Notes: generated from the sequence alone by a model not told the origin. 64,000 nt of DNA from Candidatus Atribacteria bacterium UBA6251 (GCA_002441285.1 DJVR01000028.1:1-64000), one strand, 5' to 3'. Positions 43,874 to 53,113 are shown, numbered from the stretch's first letter. Program-made: numbers and translations.

Positions 43874-44662
43874 ATGAGTAAAAAACGTTCAGAATATTAC
43901 TTAAAATCTTTAAATAAAGCCATGCAAATCTTAAATGCTCTGGCTCAGGAAAACGTTGAATTAGGGGTTACCGAACTAAGTAAAAAAGTTGGCTGGCATA
44001 AAAGTACCGTTCATCGTATTTTAGTAACCTTGGAAGATGAAAGATTGGTAGCGCAAGATAAGGTTACTCAGAAATATCGGTTGGGGATAAAACTTTTTGA
44101 ATTAGGCAGTCTGGTTCAAGAACAGGTAGAAATAAGAAAACTTGCCCTCCCTGCAATGAAAAGACTTGCTCAGGAGACAGAAGAAAGCATCGATCTAAAT
44201 ATTATCTCATCTGGTAAAAGAGTAAGTATAGAAAAGATTGAAAGCACTCATGATATTCGGCGAATTATTCAATTGGGGGAGAGATTACCTCTTTATTGTG
44301 GCGGTTCGGGTAAAGCATTATTAGCATTTTTACCTGAGGAAGAAATTGATAAAATTCTTCAACAAGAAAGACTTATCCCTTTTACTTCGCATACTATTAC
44401 TGATCCTTTTAAATTAAAGGAGCATTTAAAAGAGATAAAAAAATTAGGTTATGCCACGAGTTTTGAAGAAAGAATACCTGGTTCAGCATCTGTAGCAGCA
44501 CCAATTTTTAATTTCAAAGGAAAAGTAGTGGCTTCTTTAAGCATCTCTGGGCCTATTAGTCGTTTTACTCATGAAAAACTTCCCAAGCTGATAGCTCTGG
44601 TAAAAGATACTACTCGAGATATTTCTTTTTCTCTGGGTGGTCAGGAAAATTTATCAGGTTAA
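43874..44662 (+). CDS. IclR-family transcription regulator
   Basis: 262 residues from this ATG. The N-terminal winged helix has LNKAMQILNALAQENVELGV, TELSKKVGWHKSTVHRIL. The C-terminal effector domain has LPLYCGGSGKALLAFLPEEE and GYATSFEERIPGSASVAAPI, both typical of IclR. An in-frame TTG lies 60 bases upstream but would start on the predicted transcript start, so I prefer the ATG although its ribosome site is poor. It probably controls the adjacent symporter genes; the ligand is unknown. Confidence 0.88.
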   Translation: MSKKRSEYYLKSLNKAMQILNALAQENVELGVTELSKKVGWHKSTVHRILVTLEDERLVAQDKVTQKYRLGIKLFELGSLVQEQVEIRKLALPAMKRLAQETEESIDLNIISSGKRVSIEKIESTHDIRRIIQLGERLPLYCGGSGKALLAFLPEEEIDKILQQERLIPFTSHTITDPFKLKEHLKEIKKLGYATSFEERIPGSASVAAPIFNFKGKVVASLSISGPISRFTHEKLPKLIALVKDTTRDISFSLGGQENLSG

Positions 44663-44692
44663 ATTTTTTTAAAGGAATAGAAAGGAACAAAA

Positions 44693-44854
44693 ATGAATCA
44701 AAAAGAGGAAAAAGGCAAGGGCTTGACCGAGCTCTCTATATCTAAGCTTTCTCAAGAAGATATATTTTTAATCGATCAAATGGATAAACCCTTTTTAATT
44801 GTTTATCTATTTATTTTCATTATAGGAATTATTCTTACCATTCTGGGCATATAA
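44693..44854 (+). CDS. Small single-pass membrane protein upstream of the symporter
   Basis: 53 residues. A polar N-terminal half (starts MNQKEEKGKGLTEL) is followed by one membrane helix (residues about 33-52, rich in I, F, L). It has its own ribosome site (AAAGGA) and lies 19 bp before the symporter. Small membrane subunits accompany some sodium:solute symporters, and this may be one. No sequence motif proves it. Confidence 0.6.
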   Translation: MNQKEEKGKGLTELSISKLSQEDIFLIDQMDKPFLIVYLFIFIIGIILTILGI

Positions 44855-44872
44855 GAGAGGAGAATTGAGAAG

Positions 44873-46339
44873 ATGGAGATAACTCCGCAATTAATTATCC
44901 TGGTAGTCTACTTTGTTTTAATTATTTTTTTGGGTATTTTAGCTATGAAGAAAGTAAAAGGTTCTGAAGATTTACTCGTTGCGGGTAGAAGTTTAGGATT
45001 AATGTATGTCTCCGTTTCTATTGCCGCTGAATATATGGGTGGATTAGGAACTATTGGTACAGCAGAGGTAGCTTTTAATCAAGGGATGGGAGTTATTTGG
45101 TATCATATTGCTTCTGCTTGTGGGTTAATGCTTTTTGGATTTGCGTTTGCCCATTATTATCGAAAATATAATGTGATTACTGTTCCGGAATATTTATATT
45201 ACCTTTATGATGTAAAAAGTTGGAAGGCTGCCTCAATTTTAAATGTGGTAGGTTATTGGTTTTTTACTATTATTCAAATGACTGCTCTGGGCTCCTTGAT
45301 TGCCAGCGTTACCGGTTTTGATATAAAGTGGTGTGTTCTGATTAGTGGCTTGGCAATGACTATTTATTTATTAGCTGCCGGGATGTGGTCGGTGGCTTTT
45401 ACCAGTGTAGCTTTTATGCTTACCATCGGTAGTGGTATTCCGTTAGCTTTTTGGTGGGTTATGAAACACGAGGTACCCTTACTTATTAACTCCGGAGGAG
45501 TAGGAGGGTTTGCTGGTTTAGCTAATGCGCTCAGTAGTATTGGATTAAATTCTGAACATCTGATGAGTCCCTTTAGTTTAGGTTTTATGGTAATTTTAGG
45601 ATATTTTTTGGGAGGAGTGCTGGGTATACCTGCAGCCCAGGCTACGGTTAATTATTCTTTTGGAGCACGTAATTGGAAAGTTGCCAGGTTGGCTCCTGTT
45701 CTAGCTGCTATTTTAATTCTACCTTTAAGTATCTGGACTGGTTCAATGGGTTTATTTGCCCGAGCTGCGGGGCTTACTACTAATCCCAAGCTTGCTTTAG
45801 GAGTTACCCTGATGAATATAAATCCAATTATTGGAGGGATTGGAATAGCGGGAATATTTGCAGCCTTAATTTCGACAGTGGCTGGAATATTATTTGCCTG
45901 TGCTTCCATTATGGCCAAAGACATCTGGCAAAGATGGCTTCACCCTGATCAAGATGATAAATATTTGGCTCGCTGGACTAGATTATGGATTTTAATTATC
46001 GGGATTAGCTCTGCCTTTGGAGCAATGACTTTACCTAAGATTTTACAACAAGCTTATTTTGTATATTCTATAAGAAGTGCTTTAATGATCTGCGTAGCTT
46101 TTGGCCTCTGGTGGAAAGCGGCTCACCCCAGAGCAGCCTTCTGGAGTATGATTATAGCTTTAATAGGTGGTACTATGTATCAGTTTAATCTTCCGATTAA
46201 TTTTCAAGCATTTTTTCACTTACATATTGCGGTTTGGTGTGGATTATTGAGTTTTATCTCCTTTATAATTATTAGTCTATTTTCTAAGTGGACTGCTCAA
46301 ACTGCGAGTGAGTTACCGCCTATGATTTTAAAGAAATAA
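44873..46339 (+). CDS. Sodium:solute symporter family transporter
   Basis: 488 residues, polytopic (about 12-13 hydrophobic segments) with SSS features: GSEDLLVAGRSLGLMYVSVS near residue 31, AEYMGGLGTIGTAEVAF (TM2), and GIFAALISTVAGILFACASI late in the protein, which matches the Na2-site helix with its Ser/Thr residues. The substrate is unknown; an organic acid or amino acid is likely, given the fermentation genes downstream. Confidence 0.88.
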   Translation: MEITPQLIILVVYFVLIIFLGILAMKKVKGSEDLLVAGRSLGLMYVSVSIAAEYMGGLGTIGTAEVAFNQGMGVIWYHIASACGLMLFGFAFAHYYRKYNVITVPEYLYYLYDVKSWKAASILNVVGYWFFTIIQMTALGSLIASVTGFDIKWCVLISGLAMTIYLLAAGMWSVAFTSVAFMLTIGSGIPLAFWWVMKHEVPLLINSGGVGGFAGLANALSSIGLNSEHLMSPFSLGFMVILGYFLGGVLGIPAAQATVNYSFGARNWKVARLAPVLAAILILPLSIWTGSMGLFARAAGLTTNPKLALGVTLMNINPIIGGIGIAGIFAALISTVAGILFACASIMAKDIWQRWLHPDQDDKYLARWTRLWILIIGISSAFGAMTLPKILQQAYFVYSIRSALMICVAFGLWWKAAHPRAAFWSMIIALIGGTMYQFNLPINFQAFFHLHIAVWCGLLSFISFIIISLFSKWTAQTASELPPMILKK

Positions 46340-46347
46340 GGAGGAAA

Positions 46348-46536
46348 ATGGTGATGTATACTTTTCTTTTTCCATCATTTCTTAAATTAGATTTAATAGT
46401 ATGGGGGGTTTTAATAATTATATTTATCCTTTTTACTAATTATATTCATAAATTACCTGCTAATGCTATAGATGATTGTCAGGCTAAGGCCATAGAAAAT
46501 AAAAAGAGATTAGGAATTAAAATCTATAAAATATAA
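46348..46536 (+). CDS. Small membrane protein downstream of the symporter
   Basis: 62 residues: one membrane helix (about residues 14-30), then a charged tail (ANAIDDCQAKAIENKKR). It starts 9 bp after the symporter behind AAGGAGG. The second ATG two codons later fits the spacing better. It is probably an accessory part of the symporter, by position. Confidence 0.6.
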   Translation: MVMYTFLFPSFLKLDLIVWGVLIIIFILFTNYIHKLPANAIDDCQAKAIENKKRLGIKIYKI

Positions 46537-46643
46537 AATAGGAAAGAAAAAATTAAAAAATATAATAGAAGTTTTTTTAAGTTGTAAAGATATACGGATC
46601 AAATTAAAATATTTAGCTAAGGATAGAAAAGGAAAATATTCAA

Positions 46644-47765
46644 ATGGAGAAGAATATATCAATCATTTTTACGGTAAATCCAGGAGCTACTTCTACTAAA
46701 TGTGCTTTATATGAGGTTGTCAAGGAAAATTTGAAAGAATTAAGTTCAGATACTATTGATCACCCCAGTGAAATTCTTTCAAAGTTTAAAAATATATCTG
46801 CTCAGTTAGATTATCGAGAGGAATTGGTTCGTAATTTTATTAAAACCTATCTTCCTATAAAAGGAAAAATAGTAGCTTGTGCTGGTAGAGGTGGGATGCT
46901 TACTCCTGTTCCTAGTGGAGTAATTAAAATAAATGAAGAATTACTTGATTTTTCTTTAAATAGGCCAGTTTATCAACATGCTTCTAATTTAGGTGCTCCC
47001 TTGGCTTATCGGGTAGCTCAAACTTATAAGGTTGAAGCTTTTATAGTTGATCCAGTTAGCGTGGATGAACTTTCTCCACTGGCCAGAATTTCGGGAAGTC
47101 CAGATTTTGAGAGGTTTAGCTTTGTTCATGCCCTAAATATTCGAGTCACTGTTCGTAAATTGAGCGAAAGATTAAATAAAAACTTTGAAGAAATTAAATG
47201 TGTAGTCGCACATCTGGGAGCAGGTTTTTCTATTGCTGCTTTTGCAAATGGGAAAATAGTGGATAATGATAATCGTATGGAATCTGCCCCTTTTACTCCG
47301 GAGAGGGCTGGAGGAATTCCACCTATCCCTCTAGTGGAAGCATGTTTTTCTGGTAAATATTCCAAAGAAGAGATATTGAGAAAATTATATGGTGAAGGAG
47401 GAATATATGCCTATTTAAAGACTAAGGATATGAAAGAAGTAGAAAGGCGGGTAAGAGAGGGAGAAGAATATGCTTCCTTAATTTATGAGGCTATGATTTA
47501 TCAGATTTGTAAGGAGATTGGAGCCATGGCTTCAGTAATGGATTTTAATTTAGACGGAATTATTCTTACCGGAGGTTTAGCTAAAGGTCAGCTATTAGTA
47601 GAAAAGATTACCAGAAAAGTTCAAAAGATAGGGAAAATATACCTTTATCCAGGCAGCAATGAGAATGAAGCTCTAGCGCTGGGAGTTTTACGTGTACTTT
47701 TAGGCAGGGAGAAATTTATGGAGTGGCCAATTAAAATGCATAATCATAATATAAAAAAGGGGTGA
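46644..47765 (+). CDS. buk: Butyrate kinase
   Basis: 373 residues of the acetate/butyrate kinase (ASKHA) fold: TVNPGATSTKCALYE at the N-terminus, AGRGGMLTPVPSGV, VAHLGAGFSIAAFANGKIVD, and GIILTGGLAKGQLL. The family makes ATP and a short-chain acid from the acyl phosphate, often accepting branched-chain acids. It is the first gene of a buk-ptb-ferredoxin-korABC unit, so the acyl-CoA from 2-oxoacid oxidation can be turned into ATP. Confidence 0.93.
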   Translation: MEKNISIIFTVNPGATSTKCALYEVVKENLKELSSDTIDHPSEILSKFKNISAQLDYREELVRNFIKTYLPIKGKIVACAGRGGMLTPVPSGVIKINEELLDFSLNRPVYQHASNLGAPLAYRVAQTYKVEAFIVDPVSVDELSPLARISGSPDFERFSFVHALNIRVTVRKLSERLNKNFEEIKCVVAHLGAGFSIAAFANGKIVDNDNRMESAPFTPERAGGIPPIPLVEACFSGKYSKEEILRKLYGEGGIYAYLKTKDMKEVERRVREGEEYASLIYEAMIYQICKEIGAMASVMDFNLDGIILTGGLAKGQLLVEKITRKVQKIGKIYLYPGSNENEALALGVLRVLLGREKFMEWPIKMHNHNIKKG

Positions 47766-47775
47766 AAAGAAAAAA

Positions 47776-48708
47776 TTGATTAGAAGTTTTAAAGAATTGA
47801 AAGAATTAGTAATCAGTTTAACTCCTTTAAAAATAGCAGTAGCTGCTGCCGAAGATGAAAAAGTAATTGAAGGGATTAAGTTAGCTCGGGAGTTAGGAAT
47901 AGTAAAAGACCCAATTTTAACCGGAGATAGAAATAGAATAACTGAGATAATTAGATTATTGGGTGAAAATATTACTCATTATGATATTCGAGAAGCTAGA
48001 GATGAAGCAGAAGCTGCTAGAATTGCGGTTAAAGCGATAAGAGATACAGAGGCACAGATTTTAGTTAAAGGAAGATTAGAAACGGTATACTATTTAAAAG
48101 CAATTCTAGACAAAGAGCAGGGGATAAAGGACTCTGAAGTTCTTTCTAATCTTACTATGTTTGAGATGGATAGTTACCATAAATTTATTGCAGTTACTGA
48201 TAATGCTATTATTCCTGTCCCTACTTTGGAAGAAAAAAAGGCTATCATCGAAAATACCAAACCTCTCTGGAATGCTATCGGCATTGAAAAACCAAAAGTT
48301 GCAGTATTAACTGCTATTGAATTGGTTAATCCGAAGCTATCTGCTACGGTTGATGCAGCCTGTTTATCTAAAATGGCAGAAAGAGGACAGATAGAAGGAT
48401 TTGTAATAGATGGTCCACTATCTTATGATACTGCAATAAATTTAATCTGTGCCCAGGATAAAGGTTTGTATAGCTCTGGAGTGGCAGGAGACCCTGATCT
48501 GTTACTTCTACCTAATTTAGAAGCAGCAAATATTTTAGGTAAGAGTTATAAATTTCATGGAAAAGCTAAATCAGGAGGATTAGTACTAGGCGCAAAAGTC
48601 CCAGTGGTTTTAAATTCACGTTCTGATTCATCAGAAAGAAGATTGAATTCTATGTTAATGGCGCGAGCAATTGCTGAAAAGTTGGCATTTGGTTGCCATA
48701 AAAGTTAA
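47776..48708 (+). CDS. ptb: Phosphate butyryltransferase
   Basis: 310 residues, PTA_PTB family: KIAVAAAEDEKVIEGIKLAR, ILTGDRN, VIDGPLSYDTAIN and SSGVAGDPDLLLLPNLEAAN. It converts acyl-CoA and phosphate to acyl phosphate for butyrate kinase. TTG start 10 bp after buk. Confidence 0.92.
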   Translation: MIRSFKELKELVISLTPLKIAVAAAEDEKVIEGIKLARELGIVKDPILTGDRNRITEIIRLLGENITHYDIREARDEAEAARIAVKAIRDTEAQILVKGRLETVYYLKAILDKEQGIKDSEVLSNLTMFEMDSYHKFIAVTDNAIIPVPTLEEKKAIIENTKPLWNAIGIEKPKVAVLTAIELVNPKLSATVDAACLSKMAERGQIEGFVIDGPLSYDTAINLICAQDKGLYSSGVAGDPDLLLLPNLEAANILGKSYKFHGKAKSGGLVLGAKVPVVLNSRSDSSERRLNSMLMARAIAEKLAFGCHKS

Positions 48709-48731
48709 AATGTATCTAAAAGGAATATAAA

Positions 48732-48935
48732 ATGAAAACACCCAAAGTCTTAATAGATTATAAATTATGTAAGAGATGTGGTATATGTAGCCATTTTTGT
48801 CCTAAACAGGTTTTTGTATGTGATGAATTGAATGGTGCTCAGGTAGATAAAGAAGAAGATTGTATAGCTTGTGAAAAATGTGTAATTATGTGCCCGGAAA
48901 TGGCTATAGAAATAATTACTCAAAAGGAGGAGTAG
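48732..48935 (+). CDS. korD: 2[4Fe-4S] ferredoxin-type subunit of 2-oxoacid oxidoreductase
   Basis: 67 residues with two full cluster motifs: CKRCGICSHFCPKQ and CIACEKCVIMCPE. In this position, directly before the alpha, beta and gamma genes, it is the delta subunit, which takes electrons from the TPP centre to free ferredoxin. Confidence 0.88.
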   Translation: MKTPKVLIDYKLCKRCGICSHFCPKQVFVCDELNGAQVDKEEDCIACEKCVIMCPEMAIEIITQKEE

Positions 48936-48939
48936 GATA

Positions 48940-50091
48940 GTGCCTGAGGCCAGGTTAGGAAAAAGATTATTTTTGCAGGGAAATATCGCAGTAGGAGAAG
49001 GAGCGATTGCGGCTGGAGCCAGGTTTTTTGCTGGTTATCCGATTACTCCTTCTTCTGAAATTGCGCATCATGCGGCCTATTGTCTACCTAAAGTAGGTGG
49101 TATCTATATTCAGATGGAGGATGAGATTGGAAGTATTAGTGCAATAATTGGAGCAAGTATGGCGGGAGCAAAGGTATATACTGCTACCAGTGGTCCCGGG
49201 ATTTCCTTAATGAATGAAAATATTGGATTAGCCTGTATGGTTGAAGCTCCTTGTGTTTTGATTAATGTACAGAGAGCAGGTCCAAGTACTGGATTGGCTA
49301 CTAAACCCGCGCAAGGAGATTTTTTTCAGATACGCTGGGGAACTCATGGCGATCATTCTATTATTGCATTATCTCCAGCTACAGTTCAAGAATGTTTCGA
49401 TCTTACGATTAAGGCTTTTAACTTTGCGGAGCGATTTAGAACACCAGTTTTTGTCCTAATGGACGAGATAATAGGAAAAATGCACGAAACCATTGTTGTT
49501 CCTAATCCTCAGGATATCGAAATTGAGAATCGTAAGCTGGCTACCTGCTTACCGGAAGAATTTAAGCCTTATGCTTATAATGAAGACTTGGTACCTCTTT
49601 TTGCGCCCTTTGGGGATATTCGCATTAATAAAGCTAATGGCTCAGGTCATGGCCAGGATGGTTTTCCTGATAATAATCCTGATAATTATGATCGATTGGT
49701 AAGGCGTTTAAATGACAAGATTGAAAAAAATAAAAAAAGGATTTGTTTATATAAAACCTTTAATTGTCAGGATGATACAGAAATTTTAATTATTGCCTAT
49801 GGTTGTAGCGTCCGTCCTGCTTTAGCGGTAATTGAACAAGCAGCCAGGTACGGATTAAAAATAGGTTTGTTACAGTTACAGACTCTATGGCCTTTTCCTG
49901 ATGAGATTATTCTGAAATATAGTAGAAAGGTGAAAAAAATTATTGTACCTGAATTAAGTTTGGGACAATTAAGATTAGAAATTACTCGTTATATTAAAGA
50001 TATCCCTATAAAAGGGGTAAATAAAGTTGGAGGAATGAGCATTACTCCAGAAGATATTATTAAAGTAATAAAAGCAGGAAATGAAGAATGA
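48940..50091 (+). CDS. korA: 2-oxoacid:ferredoxin oxidoreductase, alpha subunit
   Basis: 383 residues. The pyrimidine-binding domain has GAIAAGARFFAGYPITPSSE, ATSGPGISLMNE, and a C-terminal transketolase-like part (IAYGCSVRPALAV). KorA and VorA types are hard to tell apart by eye. Linkage to buk/ptb favours branched-chain or 2-oxobutyrate-like substrates over 2-oxoglutarate. GTG start behind AAGGAGGAG. Confidence 0.88.
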   Translation: MPEARLGKRLFLQGNIAVGEGAIAAGARFFAGYPITPSSEIAHHAAYCLPKVGGIYIQMEDEIGSISAIIGASMAGAKVYTATSGPGISLMNENIGLACMVEAPCVLINVQRAGPSTGLATKPAQGDFFQIRWGTHGDHSIIALSPATVQECFDLTIKAFNFAERFRTPVFVLMDEIIGKMHETIVVPNPQDIEIENRKLATCLPEEFKPYAYNEDLVPLFAPFGDIRINKANGSGHGQDGFPDNNPDNYDRLVRRLNDKIEKNKKRICLYKTFNCQDDTEILIIAYGCSVRPALAVIEQAARYGLKIGLLQLQTLWPFPDEIILKYSRKVKKIIVPELSLGQLRLEITRYIKDIPIKGVNKVGGMSITPEDIIKVIKAGNEE

Positions 50092-50909
50092 AATACACTG
50101 GTAAAAAATTTATTAAAAAAGATTCTTTGCCCTTTTTCTGGTGTGCTGGCTGTGGCAATGGAATTATACTAGCCTGTCTAGTCAGAGCAATGGAAGAGAA
50201 TAATTTTACTCAAGAAAATACAGTTATAGTTACTGGTATTGGTTGCTGGGGTAAGGCGGATGATTATTTGAATACTCATACCTTTCATGGAACCCATGGC
50301 AGGGCATTAGCTATTGCTACTGGAATAAAACTGGCTAAACCCTCTTTGGAGGTAATTGTCCTGGTGGGGGATGGTGATGGTGCAACTATTGGAGGAAACC
50401 ACCTTATTCATGCTGCTCGAAGAAATATGGATATTACTGTAATTATGTCTAATAATTTAAATTATGGAATGACAGGTGGTCAATATTCTGGAACTACACC
50501 CTATGGATCGATCACTTCTACCTCTCGTTATGGTCATGGAGAAGACGAATTTAATATTTCAGAATTAGTCAAGGCTGCTGGGGCAGCATATGTAGCTAAA
50601 GAAACTATTGCCAATCCTTTACGGCTACAGAAATTTATTTCCAGGGCTTTAAAAAAGGAAAATGGGTTTCGTTTTGTGGAAGCTATGAGCATCTGTCCTA
50701 CTCACTATGGTAAAGAGAATCGATTGGGCAAAGCAGCGGAAATGATTGAAGGGTTAAAGAAAAATAGTCTAAAAATAGATTTAATCAAAGATAGAAGAAT
50801 AGATGAATTAACTGCTAAAATAATTGTGGGGGAATATATCGATAGAGAAGTAGATGGATATATAAAACGTTATAGAGAGATTCAGAAGAAAGCCCAAAAT
50901 AAAAAATAA
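50088..50909 (+). CDS. korB: 2-oxoacid:ferredoxin oxidoreductase, beta subunit
   Basis: 273 residues, the TPP-binding subunit: FWCAGCGNGIIL (CoA/TPP region), HGRALAIATGIKLA, and GDGDGATIGGNHLIHAARRN with NNLNYGMTGGQYS, the TPP/Mg site. ATGA overlap with the alpha gene. Confidence 0.92.
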   Translation: MKYTGKKFIKKDSLPFFWCAGCGNGIILACLVRAMEENNFTQENTVIVTGIGCWGKADDYLNTHTFHGTHGRALAIATGIKLAKPSLEVIVLVGDGDGATIGGNHLIHAARRNMDITVIMSNNLNYGMTGGQYSGTTPYGSITSTSRYGHGEDEFNISELVKAAGAAYVAKETIANPLRLQKFISRALKKENGFRFVEAMSICPTHYGKENRLGKAAEMIEGLKKNSLKIDLIKDRRIDELTAKIIVGEYIDREVDGYIKRYREIQKKAQNKK

Positions 50910-50926
50910 TTTTTAAGGAAAAGATT

Positions 50927-51463
50927 ATGATGAAAAATACTTATGAAGTAATAATTAGTGGCATAGGTGGTCAGGGCACGGTAGTTAGTGGAGCGATTTT
51001 AGGTGAAGCAGCTAGTTCTTATGATAACAAATTTGCGGTAATGACTTGCACTTATGGTACGGAAGCAAGAGGCACCTTTGCTAAGTCTGATATTTTAATT
51101 AGCGATAATTTTATTCCCTATTATGAGGCTTTAAATCCAGATATTATATTAGTTTTATCTGATAAAGCTTACCCCTATATTAAAAATAGAATAGATAAAG
51201 AAACTATAGTAGTAATTAACTCCAATGAAGTAAAGAATTATGAAAAAATTTTGGGAAAAGTTTATGCTTTACCACTTTCTGAAATGGCGGTTAAAGTAGG
51301 ATCTCTCCAGGCATTAAATATGATTGCCCTGGGATTTATGGTAGGATTAACTCAGATGATCAGTCGAGAAGCATTAATAAAAACAGTAGAAAATAAATAT
51401 AAAAATAAAAGAGATTATCTAATTAATATTAAGGCCATAGAAGAAGGATGGAAGATGATTTAG
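50927..51463 (+). CDS. korC: 2-oxoacid:ferredoxin oxidoreductase, gamma subunit
   Basis: 178 residues: ISGIGGQGTVVSGAILGEAA near the N-terminus and TYGTEARGTFAKSDI, the hallmarks of the gamma domain. It completes the four-subunit enzyme. ATG at the first of two adjacent Met codons. Confidence 0.9.
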   Translation: MMKNTYEVIISGIGGQGTVVSGAILGEAASSYDNKFAVMTCTYGTEARGTFAKSDILISDNFIPYYEALNPDIILVLSDKAYPYIKNRIDKETIVVINSNEVKNYEKILGKVYALPLSEMAVKVGSLQALNMIALGFMVGLTQMISREALIKTVENKYKNKRDYLINIKAIEEGWKMI

Positions 51464-51497
51464 AGAAAATATCTAAGAATTTAATAAAGTTAAGGAG

Positions 51498-52649
51498 ATG
51501 AAACAGGTAAAAATGAAAGCAATTGTGTTAGGATGTGGTTTAGTTGGAAGGTTGATAGCTCGAGATTTATCTCAAGATAAAGAATTTGAAGTAACAGTAG
51601 CTGATATCCAGGAAAACAGATTAAAGCAAATACAAAAGGAATTAAATTTAAAAGTTGTAAAAGTAGATTTTTCCATTCCTAGTGATATCCAGAAAATAGT
51701 AGCCGATCAAGATATAGTAATTGGTGCAGTGCCGGGCTTTCTGGGTTTTAAAGTTTTAAACGCAGTGGTTAAAGCAGGGAAAAATATGGTTGATATTTCC
51801 TTTATGGCTGAAGATGCGCTGCAGCTTGATTCTTTAGCTAAAGAAAAAGGAGTAACTGCGGTAGTAGATATGGGAGTAGCCCCAGGAATGAGTCATATGA
51901 TAACAGGATATGTAGATAGTTTATTAGAAGAAACTGAAAGCGCTACCATTCTGGTAGGGGGACTTCCAGTTACCCGAGAATGGCCTTATGAATATAAAAT
52001 ATCCTGGTCTCCAATAGACGTGCTAGAAGAGTATATACGGCCTGCCAGGGTGGTGGAAAGTGGAAAAATAATAGAAAAACCGGCACTTTCTGATCTTGAA
52101 CTGGTTAATCTTCCTCCCATTGGAACTTTAGAAGCTTTTAATACTGATGGCCTTCGCAGCCTACTTCATACCTTAAAGATTCCTACCTTGACAGAAAAGA
52201 CTTTGCGCTATCCAGGATATGCAGAGAAAATGAAAATGCTAAGAGAGACGGGATTTTTTAATCAAGAACCAGTAGAAATTGGAAAAGTAAAGATTAGACC
52301 TATTGAATTTACTTCAAAATTGCTTTTTTCGCAATGGGAATTAAAAGAAGGCGAAGAAGAGTTTACGATAATGAGAATAATAGTACAAGGAAAAAAGAGG
52401 GAGAAGAGGTTTATTTACACTTATGATTTGTTAAATTATTACGATAAGAAAGAAAAAACCACCTCTATGTCTCGCACTACTGGCTTTCCTTGTGCAATTA
52501 TGGCTCGTCTGGTAGTTCGGGGAGAATATTCAGTTAAAGGTATTTGCCCACCTGAAATTATTGGTAAAAATCACCAGATATTTTTTAAAGTATTAAAAGA
52601 GTTAGAAAAGAGAAATGTTATTTTTAAAGAAAAAATAGTGGAAATATGA
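51498..52649 (+). CDS. Saccharopine-dehydrogenase family enzyme (lysine 6-dehydrogenase-like)
   Basis: 383 residues. N-terminal Rossmann fold AIVLGCGLVGRLIARDL and VDMGVAPGMSHMITGYVDSL at the catalytic-domain start. Length and layout resemble bacterial lysine 6-dehydrogenases of this family, but saccharopine or carboxynorspermidine-type reductases are alternatives. The ATG at 51513 gives a start (MKAIVLGCG) closer to the family, while the first ATG is only one base after AAGGAG. It lies upstream of the lysine riboswitch, so it would not be under that switch. Confidence 0.78.
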   Translation: MKQVKMKAIVLGCGLVGRLIARDLSQDKEFEVTVADIQENRLKQIQKELNLKVVKVDFSIPSDIQKIVADQDIVIGAVPGFLGFKVLNAVVKAGKNMVDISFMAEDALQLDSLAKEKGVTAVVDMGVAPGMSHMITGYVDSLLEETESATILVGGLPVTREWPYEYKISWSPIDVLEEYIRPARVVESGKIIEKPALSDLELVNLPPIGTLEAFNTDGLRSLLHTLKIPTLTEKTLRYPGYAEKMKMLRETGFFNQEPVEIGKVKIRPIEFTSKLLFSQWELKEGEEEFTIMRIIVQGKKREKRFIYTYDLLNYYDKKEKTTSMSRTTGFPCAIMARLVVRGEYSVKGICPPEIIGKNHQIFFKVLKELEKRNVIFKEKIVEI

Positions 52650-52768
52650 TCAAAAATAAGTAGAAAGTTTAGAAACGAAATTTTTAATTAGAAAGGAGGA
52701 TTAGATTAAAAATTTAATCTACTCATTTATTTGGCAGGTTGAGATTACTTGTATTTAAAATAAATACA

Positions 52769-52934
52769 AGGTAGAGGTGCGGATATTAATGAGTAAAGGC
52801 AAAATAAAATAATTAGCCTTGAAAGGTATATCCGCCGAAGCAAGAAAGATTATAAAATCTTCTTGCTGGGCTTATAGTGAATAACTATAAGACTGTCATC
52901 AAATCTTTCCCCTGATTTAGATGGAGCGCTACCT
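52769..52934 (+). promoter_or_regulatory. Lysine riboswitch (L box) aptamer
   Basis: The conserved L-box blocks are present in order: GTAGAGGTGCGG (from 52771), GAGTAAAGG, GCCGAAG (52834 on), TTGCTGGG, GACTGTCATC and TGGAGCGCTACC. P1 is formed by AGGTAG (52769-52774) and CTACCT (52929-52934). It binds free L-lysine in the nascent RNA. It precedes a terminator and the lysine-type genes from 53114 on. Confidence 0.92.
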
Positions 52935-52942
52935 ATTTGTCT

Positions 52943-53025
52943 GGTAGAGGTCTTTATTTAATAATGGGGAAGGGAAGCTTATATTTAAGCAATCAATGAA
53001 GACTCTATCATTGATTGCTTTTTTT
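52943..53025 (+). terminator. Expression platform and intrinsic terminator of the lysine riboswitch
   Basis: Terminator: AAGCAATCAATGA (52987-52999) pairs perfectly with TCATTGATTGCTT (53008-53020), followed by a T-run to 53025. Upstream, GGTAGAGGTC (52943-52952) can pair either with the 3' strand of P1 (CTACC, 52929-52933) or with GACTCTATC (53001-53009), the loop and right arm of the terminator. This hand-drawn choice would make lysine favour antitermination. Confidence 0.75.
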
Positions 53026-53113
53026 ATTTATTAGATTCTTTATTCTTAAATATCTTTTTAAAATAATTAACTAATTAACCGACTAACTAAATAACTTAAA
53101 AGGAGGAAAATAT

